From contig CALFWM010000029.1 in the NCBI GenBank assembly GCA_937928635.1, positions 1 through 64,000 of the forward strand: 64,000 bases of DNA. The letters run 5' to 3'. The notes under the pieces are model-generated. The model saw only the letters and a program-made list of their open reading frames with translations. It had not been told where the DNA came from and did not search any database. Positions 52,619 to 61,300 of this stretch are shown piece by piece (position 1 is the stretch's first letter; the number at the start of each line of letters is the position of its first letter). This DNA comes from an uncultured Sulfitobacter sp. (GTDB lineage Bacteria; Pseudomonadota; Alphaproteobacteria; Rhodobacterales; Rhodobacteraceae). A program made the translations under genes and the position numbers.

Positions 52619-52910
52619 GTTCGACATTTATCCCAGCCAGAGCACTCGGGGGTATCTTCTTGATCTTCAAAGTGATTTCCTGGCTGTGCAATCCACACGC
52701 GTGATCGTTCCCTTGCTGCCTGAAAACGATCTGCCCGAGCGTATAAGGATGCTTCATCCTGTGTTCGAAATAGAGGGTGAGATGCATGTGATGGCAACCC
52801 ACCTTATCGCGACGGTCCCGCTCAGCCGCCTAGCCCCAGTGTCAGGGAACCTCTCTGCGCATGCAGATCAGATCACCCGTGCCTTGGACCTGCTGTTCCA
52901 AGGGCACTGA
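52611..52910 (+). CDS. ccdB: CcdB-type toxin (DNA gyrase poison family)
   Basis: A 99-residue protein with GTG start overlapping ccdA. The fold is recognisable from SRFDIYPSQSTRGYLLDLQSD, IVPLLPENDLP, RMLHPVFEIEGE and VMATHLIATVP. The C-terminal helix ends ITRALDLLFQGH. F-plasmid CcdB ends in Trp-Gly-Ile, residues needed to poison gyrase; here these are Gln-Gly-His, so gyrase activity may be changed. Family assignment is firm from size, order and motifs; toxicity is not shown. Confidence 0.9.
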   Translation: MSRFDIYPSQSTRGYLLDLQSDFLAVQSTRVIVPLLPENDLPERIRMLHPVFEIEGEMHVMATHLIATVPLSRLAPVSGNLSAHADQITRALDLLFQGH

Positions 52911-53669
52911 TCATTCAAACCACGCCGGTGCCTTTTTCAGATCGGGCCATTGCTCCGGGCTATGCCCATAGATCAACAGCGCATCCCGCTTTGCCGCCAA
53001 ATCCATCAGGCGCGCGCCATGGAAAATCGCCAGATCATCATCCCATGACCCGGCAAATTTCTCGTCGATTTCGCTGGCCCGGCTGATCGCATCAGAGGTG
53101 AACAGCACCCAGCCCGTTTCGGGCAGGCGGATCATAAACGCAAGCTGGCCCGGCGCGTGGCCCGGACAATGCAGCACCTCAAAATCGGGGCCAATTTCGG
53201 TATCATCCGAAATCAGATGATAGATCGCATCAGGCCATTCCATCATCTGTTTGCCCGACCAATAAAGCGGGCGGGGCAGGGCGCGTTCATCCGCCGATAT
53301 CAGCATCGGAGCATGGGGATAGCCCGCCATATCACCAATGTGGTCAATATGCGTGTGGCTTTGGATCATCAGAGTGACGTCTGATTTGGCCAATCCCAGT
53401 TTGGCCAGCTGCGGGCCCGGCATGTTGTCAGGTGTCACCGATAAAACGCGCCCAAAACTGCCCAGATCGTCCTCCCGCGTGGCGGCCTCTGCATCCTCGG
53501 CGTATTTTGGAGGAAACCCGGTGTCGATCAGGATGACTTCACCTGCGTCCGTTTCAATCACCGCACCGCAAATCCCGATGGTGCGCGGCCCGGCGTGCAC
53601 CTCAAACAACCCATAATCCAGCATGGCGAGCCGTTTGGGTTTGCCCTTTAGTCTGATCTGGTTTTCCAT
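52911..53669 (-). CDS. Metallo-beta-lactamase-fold hydrolase
   Basis: A 252-residue enzyme with the metal motif SHTHIDHIGD (His105, His107, Asp109, His110), followed by the HCPGHAPGQ His and the FTSDAIS Asp. This arrangement recalls N-acyl-homoserine lactonases and related lactonases. Start at 53669 (MENQIRLKG) was chosen because the next ATG upstream would overlap the divergent aminotransferase gene, though no ribosome site is clear. Its stop falls directly after ccdB. Lactone or amide hydrolysis is likely; quorum-signal hydrolysis is possible but unproven. Confidence 0.83.
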   Translation of the reverse strand: MENQIRLKGKPKRLAMLDYGLFEVHAGPRTIGICGAVIETDAGEVILIDTGFPPKYAEDAEAATREDDLGSFGRVLSVTPDNMPGPQLAKLGLAKSDVTLMIQSHTHIDHIGDMAGYPHAPMLISADERALPRPLYWSGKQMMEWPDAIYHLISDDTEIGPDFEVLHCPGHAPGQLAFMIRLPETGWVLFTSDAISRASEIDEKFAGSWDDDLAIFHGARLMDLAAKRDALLIYGHSPEQWPDLKKAPAWFE

Positions 53670-53693
53670 GGGGCAAGTCAGCCGGGGGACCCG

Positions 53694-54818
53694 ATGAAAG
53701 TCAAGATACACACGTTGTTTCAGTACTTGTTGGAAACCACAGAGGCCGCGCCCGAAGCGATTGTGGGTTTTTCGCTGTCGGGGTCGCCAAAGCTGGGCGA
53801 TTATCTGGCGGAGCTGGACCCGGAGCAGTCACTGGATTGGAACAACCGCGACTTTCGCGGCCTGCCAGAACTGCGCGATCATGTGTTGGCGCAGGCGGGG
53901 CTGGTGGGGCGCTGCACTCCGGGTGATGTGTTGATCACCGCTGGTGCGGGAGAGGCGAATTATCTGGCCATTATGCAACTGTTGCAGCCCGAAGATGAGA
54001 TTGTGATTGAAACCCCCGGCTGGCCGCAGGCGGAAGTGCTGGCTAAGGCGATTGGCGCGAAGGTGGTCAAAGTCGCCCGACAGGAGGTCGATCAATGGCG
54101 CCTGCCGCTGGATGAATTGGCGGATGCGGTCATGCCCAAAACCAAGCTGATTTTCATCAGCAATCCCAACAACCCGACCGGGGGGGTGCTCAATGCCGAA
54201 GACATGGCGGAACTGGTGCGCATTGCAGATCAGGTGGGCGCATGGCTGCTGGTAGATGAGGTTTATGCGGGTTTGGAATGGGACGGACCGCGCGCGCCGT
54301 CGGTGGCCGGGATGTATCCACGCGGCATCACAACCGGGTCGGTCAGCAAAGCCCTTGGGTTGCAAGGGCTGCGCACGGGCTGGCTGATCTGCCCTGATCC
54401 CACCTTGGTGATGGATGCGGTAATTTTGCGGGAAAATTCATCGGAGATCATGAATATCATGGGCGAGGTGATTGCCGAAATCGCCCTGCGCCCCGCCCGC
54501 TATGCCAGCGCCATGGAAAAGGCGCGCCGTGAAGGCGCAGCCAACCTCGCGCAGATGAACACCTGGATCGCGGGGCAAGACGGGTTAAGCTGGGTGCCGC
54601 CCCGCGCCGGTCTGATCGGTTTGGGGCGCCTGCCCACAGGCATCGACAGTGACGATTTTGCCAGACGGCTCTTGGCGGATCCCTACCGCACCTTTCTGCT
54701 GCCGGGCAGCGCCTATGACCAACCCAATCACATTCGTCTGGGCGTTGGCGGCGGTGCCAGTGTGAACCTGAACGAAGGCTTGGATCGACTGGCACAGGCG
54801 CTTAAGGATTGGACATGA
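53694..54818 (+). CDS. Class I/II aminotransferase
   Basis: A 374-residue PLP enzyme. WNNRDFRGLPELRDHVL, ISNPNNPTGGVLNAEDM, LVDEVYAGLEW, and the Schiff-base region GSVSKALGLQGLRTGW are present; HIRLGVGG closes the active site. It differs substantially from the enzyme at 50367-51533. It is divergent from the lactonase-like gene with 24 nt between starts and overlaps the amidohydrolase by 4 nt (ATGA), so it acts in the same pathway as that enzyme. Substrate unknown. Confidence 0.88.
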   Translation: MKVKIHTLFQYLLETTEAAPEAIVGFSLSGSPKLGDYLAELDPEQSLDWNNRDFRGLPELRDHVLAQAGLVGRCTPGDVLITAGAGEANYLAIMQLLQPEDEIVIETPGWPQAEVLAKAIGAKVVKVARQEVDQWRLPLDELADAVMPKTKLIFISNPNNPTGGVLNAEDMAELVRIADQVGAWLLVDEVYAGLEWDGPRAPSVAGMYPRGITTGSVSKALGLQGLRTGWLICPDPTLVMDAVILRENSSEIMNIMGEVIAEIALRPARYASAMEKARREGAANLAQMNTWIAGQDGLSWVPPRAGLIGLGRLPTGIDSDDFARRLLADPYRTFLLPGSAYDQPNHIRLGVGGGASVNLNEGLDRLAQALKDWT

Positions 54819-55720
54819 CAGATTTCAAATTGATCGACGCGCATCACCACCTTTGGGCCCCGCAAAGTGATCCGGGGCAGGTGGGGTATGTCTGGCTCAA
54901 AGACATTGGCGCGCCCAAACCTTTTGGCGACCCCACAGCGATCCAACGCGATTACCTGATTGCGGAGTTTCTGGCAGAGCCTGCCCCGCACCAATTCGCA
55001 GGGTCTGTGCATTTGCAATGTGACCCTAATGTGCCTGATCCGGTGGCGGAAACCGCATTTATCCAGGGGATGAGTGACGCCACGGGGCACCCCTTGATGA
55101 TCGTTGCCTTTGCTGACCTTACGCGTGCCGATTTTGCCGAGGTGCTGGTGCGGCATCTGTCCTACCCAAATCTGCGCGGCATCCGGCAGATCATTTCTCA
55201 CCTGCCCGCACGTCCCGCCATCAGCTTTGCTGCGCGCAACCTGCTGCAAGATAGGGTCTGGCGTGAGAACTACGCGGTTTTGGCGCAACATGGGCTGAGT
55301 TTTGATCTGCAACTCTACCCGGAACAGATGGAAGAGGCGGCGGCGTTTCTTGCACTGCATCCAGATGTGCCGGTGGTGATTGACCACCTCGGCAGTCCCT
55401 ATGACACCAGCACGACGGGCCTGGGGATGTGGCAAACAGGCATGACAGTTCTGGCCGCATTGCCCCATGTGTCCGTCAAGCTGGGCGGATACGCGATGTA
55501 TCTGGGGGCTGATCTGGGCGCGGCTGCGCGCCATGTAACCCAAACGGCGCTGGACCTCTTTGGCCCGGAGCGTGTGATGTTTGCCAGCAATTTTCCGGTG
55601 GATTCGGTGCATCTGACCTATGGCGACCTGTTGACCTTTGTACTGGGGGTCTTGGGAGATAACCCGGATGTGCGCACAGCGGTGCTGCATGACACGGCAC
55701 ATCGGTTTTACCGTTTCTGA
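54815..55720 (+). CDS. Amidohydrolase-family TIM-barrel hydrolase (lactonase-like)
   Basis: A 301-residue enzyme. It opens TDFKLIDAHHHLWAP (metal HxH at residues 10-12). IRQIISH follows, VVIDHLG and FASNFPVD (the C-terminal Asp position) complete the amidohydrolase-2 pattern. Relatives hydrolyse sugar lactones or decarboxylate aromatic acids. Start ATG 54815 overlaps the aminotransferase stop. It is followed after 73 bp by an IclR regulator on the same strand, which may control the pathway. Confidence 0.85.
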   Translation: MTDFKLIDAHHHLWAPQSDPGQVGYVWLKDIGAPKPFGDPTAIQRDYLIAEFLAEPAPHQFAGSVHLQCDPNVPDPVAETAFIQGMSDATGHPLMIVAFADLTRADFAEVLVRHLSYPNLRGIRQIISHLPARPAISFAARNLLQDRVWRENYAVLAQHGLSFDLQLYPEQMEEAAAFLALHPDVPVVIDHLGSPYDTSTTGLGMWQTGMTVLAALPHVSVKLGGYAMYLGADLGAAARHVTQTALDLFGPERVMFASNFPVDSVHLTYGDLLTFVLGVLGDNPDVRTAVLHDTAHRFYRF

Positions 55721-55725
55721 AAATG

Positions 55726-55776
55726 GATCACTATTGACACCACCGTTGTGATCAGAGACCTTTTTGGCACTGCCAA
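55726..55776. promoter_or_regulatory. Two dyads upstream of the IclR gene
   Basis: GATCAC-N16-GTGATC spans 55726-55753, and the shorter palindrome TTGGC-ACT-GCCAA spans 55764-55776. Both lie in the 73-bp gap before the IclR gene. Either could be an autoregulatory site. Neither was found complete elsewhere in the window. Confidence 0.35.
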
Positions 55777-55793
55777 TAAGGATCGCCCACTGT

Positions 55794-56543
55794 ATGAAGA
55801 CGGTCGACAAAGCCTTTCGCGTGCTTGACCAGTTCTCTGCTGAACGCAGAGAAGCGGGTCTGAGCGAATTGTCCCGGCTTGCCGGGCTTGATAAAGCGGC
55901 AACCCGTCGGCTGCTGGTGGCGCTGTCCAAACATGGGTTTATCGAACAATCCGCCGAAACCCGTAAGTATCGGCTGGGGCAGGGGTTTTTGCGCCTTGCC
56001 CGCATTCGTGAGGCGACCGTGCCCATGGCGCAGGCGGCCCAGGCAGTGGTGGATTGGCTGACGGATGAGGTCAATGAAACCGTGCATGCCAGCGTGCCTG
56101 CCGGGCTTAGCATGTCCACAATCGCATTTCGTCTGCCGCGCCGGGGCAATGTGATCAATATCGTCCCTTCCGAGGCGATCCCCTTTCATGCGACGGCTGC
56201 CGGGCTTGCCTTTTTGGCCTTTGCCACCGCAGAAACGCAGGCGCGTGTTCTGGCGCAAAAACGCGACATGACAGCAACGCAAACCCTGATCGCACGGGCT
56301 GATATTGAGGCCAAACTGGCAGAAACCAAAACAGCCGGATTTGCCCGGACCCGCAATTCGATGGAGGACGGTGTTGCCAGTGTCGCGATGCCCTTCTTTT
56401 TTGATTCCGAAGACCCGGCTGGCGCAATTTCCATCGCGCTGCCGGATGCAAAGTTGTCAGATGCCAGATGTGGCAAGTTGATTCCTGTTCTAAAAGACGC
56501 TGTGGATCGTCTAGAAAGCACGCTGACCGGGCAGGTGCACTAA
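55794..56543 (+). CDS. IclR-family transcriptional regulator
   Basis: A 249-residue regulator. N-terminal winged helix: LSELSRLAGLDKAATRRLLVALSKHGFIEQ. The C-terminal effector domain includes LSMSTIAFRLPRRGNVINIVPSEAIPFHATAAG and ISIALPDAKLS. ATG 55794 (MKTVDKAF) was preferred to upstream TTG; AAGG lies 12 nt before it. Its neighbours are the amidohydrolase (73 bp upstream) and, convergently, the aldehyde dehydrogenase. It probably senses a carboxylic acid of the local catabolic pathway. Confidence 0.88.
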   Translation: MKTVDKAFRVLDQFSAERREAGLSELSRLAGLDKAATRRLLVALSKHGFIEQSAETRKYRLGQGFLRLARIREATVPMAQAAQAVVDWLTDEVNETVHASVPAGLSMSTIAFRLPRRGNVINIVPSEAIPFHATAAGLAFLAFATAETQARVLAQKRDMTATQTLIARADIEAKLAETKTAGFARTRNSMEDGVASVAMPFFFDSEDPAGAISIALPDAKLSDARCGKLIPVLKDAVDRLESTLTGQVH

Positions 56544-56679
56544 GGACAGATCACCTATTCAAAACGGGCTGGCGGGCCAAGGCACCGCCTTACGCTGTAC
56601 GTTCCCTTTCACCCTTCAAATTAAACTCATCCCGCAGGTGCCACATGCGGTGTCGCAGGCGTAGGCCACCTGCCCGTAA

Positions 56680-56697
56680 GGCGGGCCTCGGCCCGCC
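56680..56697. terminator. Bidirectional hairpin between convergent genes, second copy
   Basis: GGCGGGCC-TC-GGCCCGCC is an 8-bp perfect stem between the IclR regulator (+) and the aldehyde dehydrogenase (-). The core is the same as at 50346-50361. No T-run follows, so it may act as a bidirectional insulator rather than a classical terminator. Confidence 0.55.
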
Positions 56698-56709
56698 AGC
56701 CGCCTTATC

Positions 56710-58197
56710 TTACAGCTTGAACCACGCGGTTTTTAGATCCAGAAATTTTCCAAAGGCATGCAGCGATTTGTCCGCTCCATTGCCTGATTGTTTGACGCCA
56801 CCCATGGGCACCGTGACATCCGGGCCGCCGTAGGTGTTTACATGCACCACGCCGGTGTGCATGGCGCGCACCATACGGTGGGCGCGGCTGATGTCATTGG
56901 TCCAGACGCCACCTGCCAACCCGTAGTTCGTCGCATTTGCCAAACGCACGGCCTCTTCTTCGGTGTCAAAAGGGGTCACGGCCAGCACGGGGCCAAAGAC
57001 CTCTTTTTGAGCAACACTATGGGATTGGGCCACATCCGTGATGATCGTGGGCTCCATGAAATATCCGCCGGTGTTACGGAGGATTTGGGTGCCACCCTGA
57101 AACAATGTGCCCCCCTCCGCCTGCGCAGTCTCGACGAACTGCAAATTCTGATCCAGCTGGGTGGCATTGTTGATCGCCCCGGCCTGCGTGCTCAGATCGA
57201 GCGGGTCGCCAACCTTCATTGTGGCCGCCGCACGGCCCAAGGCTTCCACAAACTCATCATGAATGCTGCGCTCCACCAAGAGGCGTGATCCGGCGACACA
57301 GACCTGCCCCGAATTGCGGAAAATTCCCGCCGCGCTGACCGCTGCGGCCTGGGCCAGGTCCTTTGTATCGGCAAAAACCACATTTGCGGATTTGCCGCCA
57401 AGTTCGAGGTAGCAGCGTTTCATGTTCGATTGTGCCGAAGCCATCATCAGCTTGCGCCCCGTGCCCCCCGAGCCGGTAAAGGCGATCACGTCGACATCCA
57501 TGGAGGTCGAAAGCGCCTCACCCACCACGCGTCCTTCGCCGGTGATCACGTTCAGCACGCCCGGCGGGAGGCCCGCTTCAAGCGCAAGTTCGCAGAGGCG
57601 GATCAGTGAGAGCGACGCGGTTTCCGAGGGTTTCAGCACCACAGAATTGCCCGCCGCCAGCGCCGGCCCCAGTTTCCATGCGGCGATCATCAAGGGGAAG
57701 TTCCAGGGAATAATTGCCGCCACAACACCGATGGGTTCATGGTGGATCAGTCCGAGGAATTCCGGCGCAGTGGGGGCGATTTCGCCATAGATCTTGTCGA
57801 TGGCCTCTGCGTACCAACGCAGGGTGCCCACCGCGCTTCCCGGCTCTGCCCTGAGCGCCATGCCAATTTCGGTGCCGTTGTCGCGCACCCCCATGACCGC
57901 CAGTTCCAGGGCTTCGGCTTCGATCAGATCGGCCCACTTCAGCATGATCTTTTTGCGCTCCGCGGGGGGCATATTGCGCCAGCGGCCATCTTCAAATGCG
58001 GCGCGCGCAGAAGCGATGGCGCGGGTTGCGTCATCCGCTGTGCCAGCGGCGGTGGTGGTCAGAACGCGCCCATTGAGAGGGGAGATCACATCAAGCGTGG
58101 CACCATCAGACGCGGCGGTGGTTTTTCCGTCGATCAGCAGGCTGCGGGGGGAAATTTCAATGTCGCGCAGGGCGTCGATTTGGGACTGATCTGTCAT
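56710..58197 (-). CDS. Aldehyde dehydrogenase (NAD(P)-dependent)
   Basis: A 495-residue ALDH with catalytic Cys300 (NSGQVCVAGSR), general-base Glu265 (LELGGKS), Asn166 (PWNFP), and FTGSGGTGRKL in the nucleotide site. EVFGPVLAV is present near the C-terminus. It resembles PuuC/betaine-aldehyde-type enzymes that oxidise amino-aldehydes or aromatic aldehydes to acids. The transporter gene tctA lies 9 nt upstream on the same strand, so it is probably the last gene of the tctC-tctB-tctA-aldehyde dehydrogenase operon. Confidence 0.93.
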   Translation of the reverse strand: MTDQSQIDALRDIEISPRSLLIDGKTTAASDGATLDVISPLNGRVLTTTAAGTADDATRAIASARAAFEDGRWRNMPPAERKKIMLKWADLIEAEALELAVMGVRDNGTEIGMALRAEPGSAVGTLRWYAEAIDKIYGEIAPTAPEFLGLIHHEPIGVVAAIIPWNFPLMIAAWKLGPALAAGNSVVLKPSETASLSLIRLCELALEAGLPPGVLNVITGEGRVVGEALSTSMDVDVIAFTGSGGTGRKLMMASAQSNMKRCYLELGGKSANVVFADTKDLAQAAAVSAAGIFRNSGQVCVAGSRLLVERSIHDEFVEALGRAAATMKVGDPLDLSTQAGAINNATQLDQNLQFVETAQAEGGTLFQGGTQILRNTGGYFMEPTIITDVAQSHSVAQKEVFGPVLAVTPFDTEEEAVRLANATNYGLAGGVWTNDISRAHRMVRAMHTGVVHVNTYGGPDVTVPMGGVKQSGNGADKSLHAFGKFLDLKTAWFKL

Positions 58198-58206
58198 GGC
58201 AATTCC

Positions 58207-59727
58207 CTAGCCTTGTTGGGTGTCGTGCAAGTCGTGATCCGTATCTTCCCCGGCCAGACGCAGGCGGTGTTCTTTGATCAAGGTTCGGATGTGCAGGACA
58301 ATCACCAGCACGATCATGCCCGCGATGATAGCCGCGATGGGGCGTTCCACGAAATCAAGCGGTTCTTTCACCCGGATCAGGGAGGAGCGCAGTTTGACTT
58401 CCATGATGCCGCCCAAGACCATGCCAAGGATGATGGGCACAATCGGCAGGTTCAGCCGTTTCAGGATCAGGCCCAGAATGCCAAAACAGGACGCAATCGC
58501 GCAATCCGTGACAGAATTGCGCAGGGAATAGACACCAACAAAACTGAGCGTCAGGATGATCATGCCCAGGAACCGTGTGGGGATCTGGATTACCTTTGTC
58601 AGCAGGTTGGTGGAAAAGATCAGGAAGACAATGACAATCACGTTCAGGATCAGCATTGCCAGATAAAGCGCATAGACAAAATCAAGCTGGTTCTGGAACA
58701 GGTTTGGCCCCGGGATAACGTTGTGCACGTAGAAAACCGAAAGCATCATCGCCGTCAGCGCCTCACCCGGAATACCCAGCGCCAGCAGGGGGATCATCGC
58801 CGCCGCAGGCACGGCGTTATTGGCGGCCTCTGACGCGATCAGACCCTCGGGCGCACCATCGCCAAATTGCTCAGGCGTGGTGGAGGTTTTGCGCGCGTAG
58901 GTGTAGCTGAGGAATTGGGCCGTAAATTCGCCCACGCCGGGGATCATCCCCATCAGCACGCCAAAGCTGCCCGCGACGGTGGCGACACGTTTATAAAGCC
59001 AGAGTTCTTTCATGCCGGAGAACAGCGCGCCCTCAACCGGCTGTGCCTCTGGCGTGTTGTCTTTGTCGGTGAGCAGCAGAAAGGCTTGGGAGAGGGCAAA
59101 CAACCCCAGCACCACGACGATCAGATCGAAACCGCCGGTCATCCAGGTTTGTTCATAGGTCATGCGCTGGCTGTATTTCACGTCCAGCCCCACGGTGTTG
59201 AGCAACAGACCAAAGGCGGCCAGCATACCCGCAGCAAAGACTTGGCCGCGATGGGCAAGGACCACGAGGATGATTCCAAGAAGGGCGGCAAGGAAGATTT
59301 CTCGGCTGCCAAAGTGCGGGGCGATGAGAGCCAGCAGCGGCGACAGGAAGATCAGGCAGATGATCCCAAACACCCCGCCCCAAAACGATGCGGAATAGGC
59401 GAGGCTGAGCGCGCGGCGGGCCTGCCCGCGTTTGGTCATCGGGTAGCCATCGTAAGTGGTCAACGCGTTCACCGCCGTGCCGGGCGTGTTGATCAAAACA
59501 GCAGGCAGTGCGCCGCCGTACATGGAGGAGCCATAGATCCCCAATAGAATCGTCAGCCCCACAATAGGGTCTAACGAAAAGGTCGCAGGCAGCAGGATTG
59601 CAATGGCAACAGCCGCACCCACACCGGGGATTGCGCCGATGATCACGCCCCCAATCGAGCCGATCAGCAAGGCCGCCACCACGTCCCAGCGCATGAGCAG
59701 TTCAACACCTGAAAGGAAGGTCTCCAT
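58207..59727 (-). CDS. tctA: Tripartite tricarboxylate transporter, large membrane subunit TctA
   Basis: A 506-residue polytopic protein with about 12 hydrophobic segments. It opens with the TctA N-terminal region WDVVAALLIGSIGGVIIGAIPGVGAAVAIAILLP, then TPGTAVNALTTYDGYPMTKRGQARRAL, and includes GMIPGVGEFTAQFLSY and ALGIPGEALTAMML. It is the channel subunit of the secondary importer and works with TctB and the periplasmic TctC. Its start lies 12 nt after the tctB stop. Confidence 0.93.
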   Translation of the reverse strand: METFLSGVELLMRWDVVAALLIGSIGGVIIGAIPGVGAAVAIAILLPATFSLDPIVGLTILLGIYGSSMYGGALPAVLINTPGTAVNALTTYDGYPMTKRGQARRALSLAYSASFWGGVFGIICLIFLSPLLALIAPHFGSREIFLAALLGIILVVLAHRGQVFAAGMLAAFGLLLNTVGLDVKYSQRMTYEQTWMTGGFDLIVVVLGLFALSQAFLLLTDKDNTPEAQPVEGALFSGMKELWLYKRVATVAGSFGVLMGMIPGVGEFTAQFLSYTYARKTSTTPEQFGDGAPEGLIASEAANNAVPAAAMIPLLALGIPGEALTAMMLSVFYVHNVIPGPNLFQNQLDFVYALYLAMLILNVIVIVFLIFSTNLLTKVIQIPTRFLGMIILTLSFVGVYSLRNSVTDCAIASCFGILGLILKRLNLPIVPIILGMVLGGIMEVKLRSSLIRVKEPLDFVERPIAAIIAGMIVLVIVLHIRTLIKEHRLRLAGEDTDHDLHDTQQG

Positions 59728-59739
59728 CCGCGCGGCCCT

Positions 59740-60279
59740 CTAGAAATAGGTTAGCATGAAAGAGCGCATCGCGGTCGGCAAATATTCATAGATCAACCCG
59801 CCGGGTACTTTCACCTGTAGAAAGGTCTTGAAGACCAACACCACAGCCACGCCAAAGACAGCGGCGATGCCCAGCATTTTCGGGCTCCGATAGCCAAGCC
59901 GCAGGGACAGGATGACAGCAAACAGGATGCTTGCGAACAGATAGCCAATGCGCGGCACGGCAAAGACATAGATCATGAACCAGACGGCATATTCGCAGGA
60001 CCGCAGCCAGAACCCCATTTCAGAAAGCCGCCCCATGATGCGCGGAGACAGCAGGCTGGATAGCAAATGCAGCGCGCCAAAGACCACCATGCAGATCACC
60101 GCCGCCCAGGGCACAAACGCAGGCTGCGCAAGGAACCGCGTGCCTTTGTGCCAGGTCACCTGACCGTCAATTGTGGCCAGCAGAAACAGCGAAAAGGCAA
60201 AGAACGTGAGCGCAAATACCAGATCGCCCGGGCGGCGATAGCGTTTGAACAGGTCTTGCAGGGTTTTGGCTTTGATCAT
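59740..60279 (-). CDS. tctB: Tripartite tricarboxylate transporter, small membrane subunit TctB
   Basis: A 179-residue protein with four hydrophobic helices (FALTFFAFSLFLLATID, WAAVICMVVFGALHLLSSLL, WFMIYVFAVPRIGYLFASILFAVIL, and LGIAAVFGVAVVLVF). Start at MIKAKTLQDLF (60279) is preferred to longer frames that overlap tctC and have no homology. A GAAAGA before it is a weak ribosome site. It lies between tctC and tctA in the usual order. Confidence 0.88.
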   Translation of the reverse strand: MIKAKTLQDLFKRYRRPGDLVFALTFFAFSLFLLATIDGQVTWHKGTRFLAQPAFVPWAAVICMVVFGALHLLSSLLSPRIMGRLSEMGFWLRSCEYAVWFMIYVFAVPRIGYLFASILFAVILSLRLGYRSPKMLGIAAVFGVAVVLVFKTFLQVKVPGGLIYEYLPTAMRSFMLTYF

Positions 60280-60349
60280 TGCGCGGTCTTTCAAAAAATG
60301 GCCGATGCACGAGGGCACCGGCCATTTCATTAACGTCATGTTGCGACGA

Positions 60350-61285
60350 TTACTCAAGCATGCCGTTGGCAACGGCCATCACAGCTTTGTTGCTTTCGAT
60401 GCGGGCGGCGGTTTCGGCAGGCCCTTCCCAATAGACCGATGCACCGGTATCTGCCGCCAGTTTCAGTGCACGGTCAGAGGCCATGGTTTCCTGCGCCACG
60501 GAGATGATCTTTTCACGCACGTCGGCGGGTGTGTCCTTGTGGATGAACAGGCCGTTCCACAGCGCCATGTCGAGTTCCGGTGCCATCTCGGCAACCGTGG
60601 GGGTGTCTGGCGTCAGGGAAATCCGCTCTTTGGTGACAGAGGCTAGCACGATGATGTCATCCAAACAGGGCAGAACCAGCTGCAAGGTGGTGTTCATCAC
60701 GTCCACGTCGCCAGAGGCCAGCGTGTTGCAATCAAGGTTATCAAATGCCGCGTCCGAGCCGTAGGAGAACCCTTTGGCCTTGGCCAGTGCCAGTGTCACT
60801 TTTGTGGGCACCAGAGGCGCGCCAAAGTGGCCCAGCACAACGTCATTGTCTTTGGCATGCGCGGCCAGTTCGTCCATCGTTTTGTAGGGCGCATTGCCGC
60901 CCGTCACGATCACAAAGGGATAGGTGACAAAGGCACCAAGGGGTTCAAACGGGAAGGGGTTCAGCTCCGGGATGCCGATGTTGGGGCCAACCACGGGCAC
61001 ACCCATCACAAAGGAACCTACGGTGTAGCCATCCGCCGGGGCCGCTGCCGCTTCAATCGCACCGGGGAAGGGGCCGCCGCCGCCGCCGGGTTTGTTTACC
61101 ACGGCTGCGGGTACGCCGTATTTGGTGGTGAAATCCTCAGCGATCATGCGTGTCAGCACGTCTTCGAGATCGCCCGGAGGCCAGGGCACAATAAACTCAA
61201 CCGGCTTTTCCGGGTATTCAGCGACAAGCGCAGCGGGCGCCAAAGTGGCAAGTGCCGCAGCACCTGCGAGTAGGAATTTTTTCAT
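60350..61285 (-). CDS. tctC: Tripartite tricarboxylate transporter, solute-binding protein TctC (Bug type)
   Basis: A 311-residue Bug-family protein with a signal peptide (MKKFLLAGAAALATLAPAALVA) and mature start EYPEKPVEFIVPWPPGDLEDVLTRMIAEDF. NKPGGGGGPFPGAI is the ligand-loop region, and WNGLFIHKDTPADVREKI is conserved near the C-terminus. It should bind a carboxylate in the periplasm. It is the first gene of the transport operon, divergent from the class III aminotransferase, with a concentric inverted repeat between them (61301-61367). Confidence 0.92.
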   Translation of the reverse strand: MKKFLLAGAAALATLAPAALVAEYPEKPVEFIVPWPPGDLEDVLTRMIAEDFTTKYGVPAAVVNKPGGGGGPFPGAIEAAAAPADGYTVGSFVMGVPVVGPNIGIPELNPFPFEPLGAFVTYPFVIVTGGNAPYKTMDELAAHAKDNDVVLGHFGAPLVPTKVTLALAKAKGFSYGSDAAFDNLDCNTLASGDVDVMNTTLQLVLPCLDDIIVLASVTKERISLTPDTPTVAEMAPELDMALWNGLFIHKDTPADVREKIISVAQETMASDRALKLAADTGASVYWEGPAETAARIESNKAVMAVANGMLE

Positions 61286-61300
61286 TTAGGTCTCTCCCAA

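Noticed and set aside
54728-56158. 476-residue minus-strand frame over the amidohydrolase and IclR genes
   Set aside because: Crosses two genuine genes on the other strand and shows no domain.
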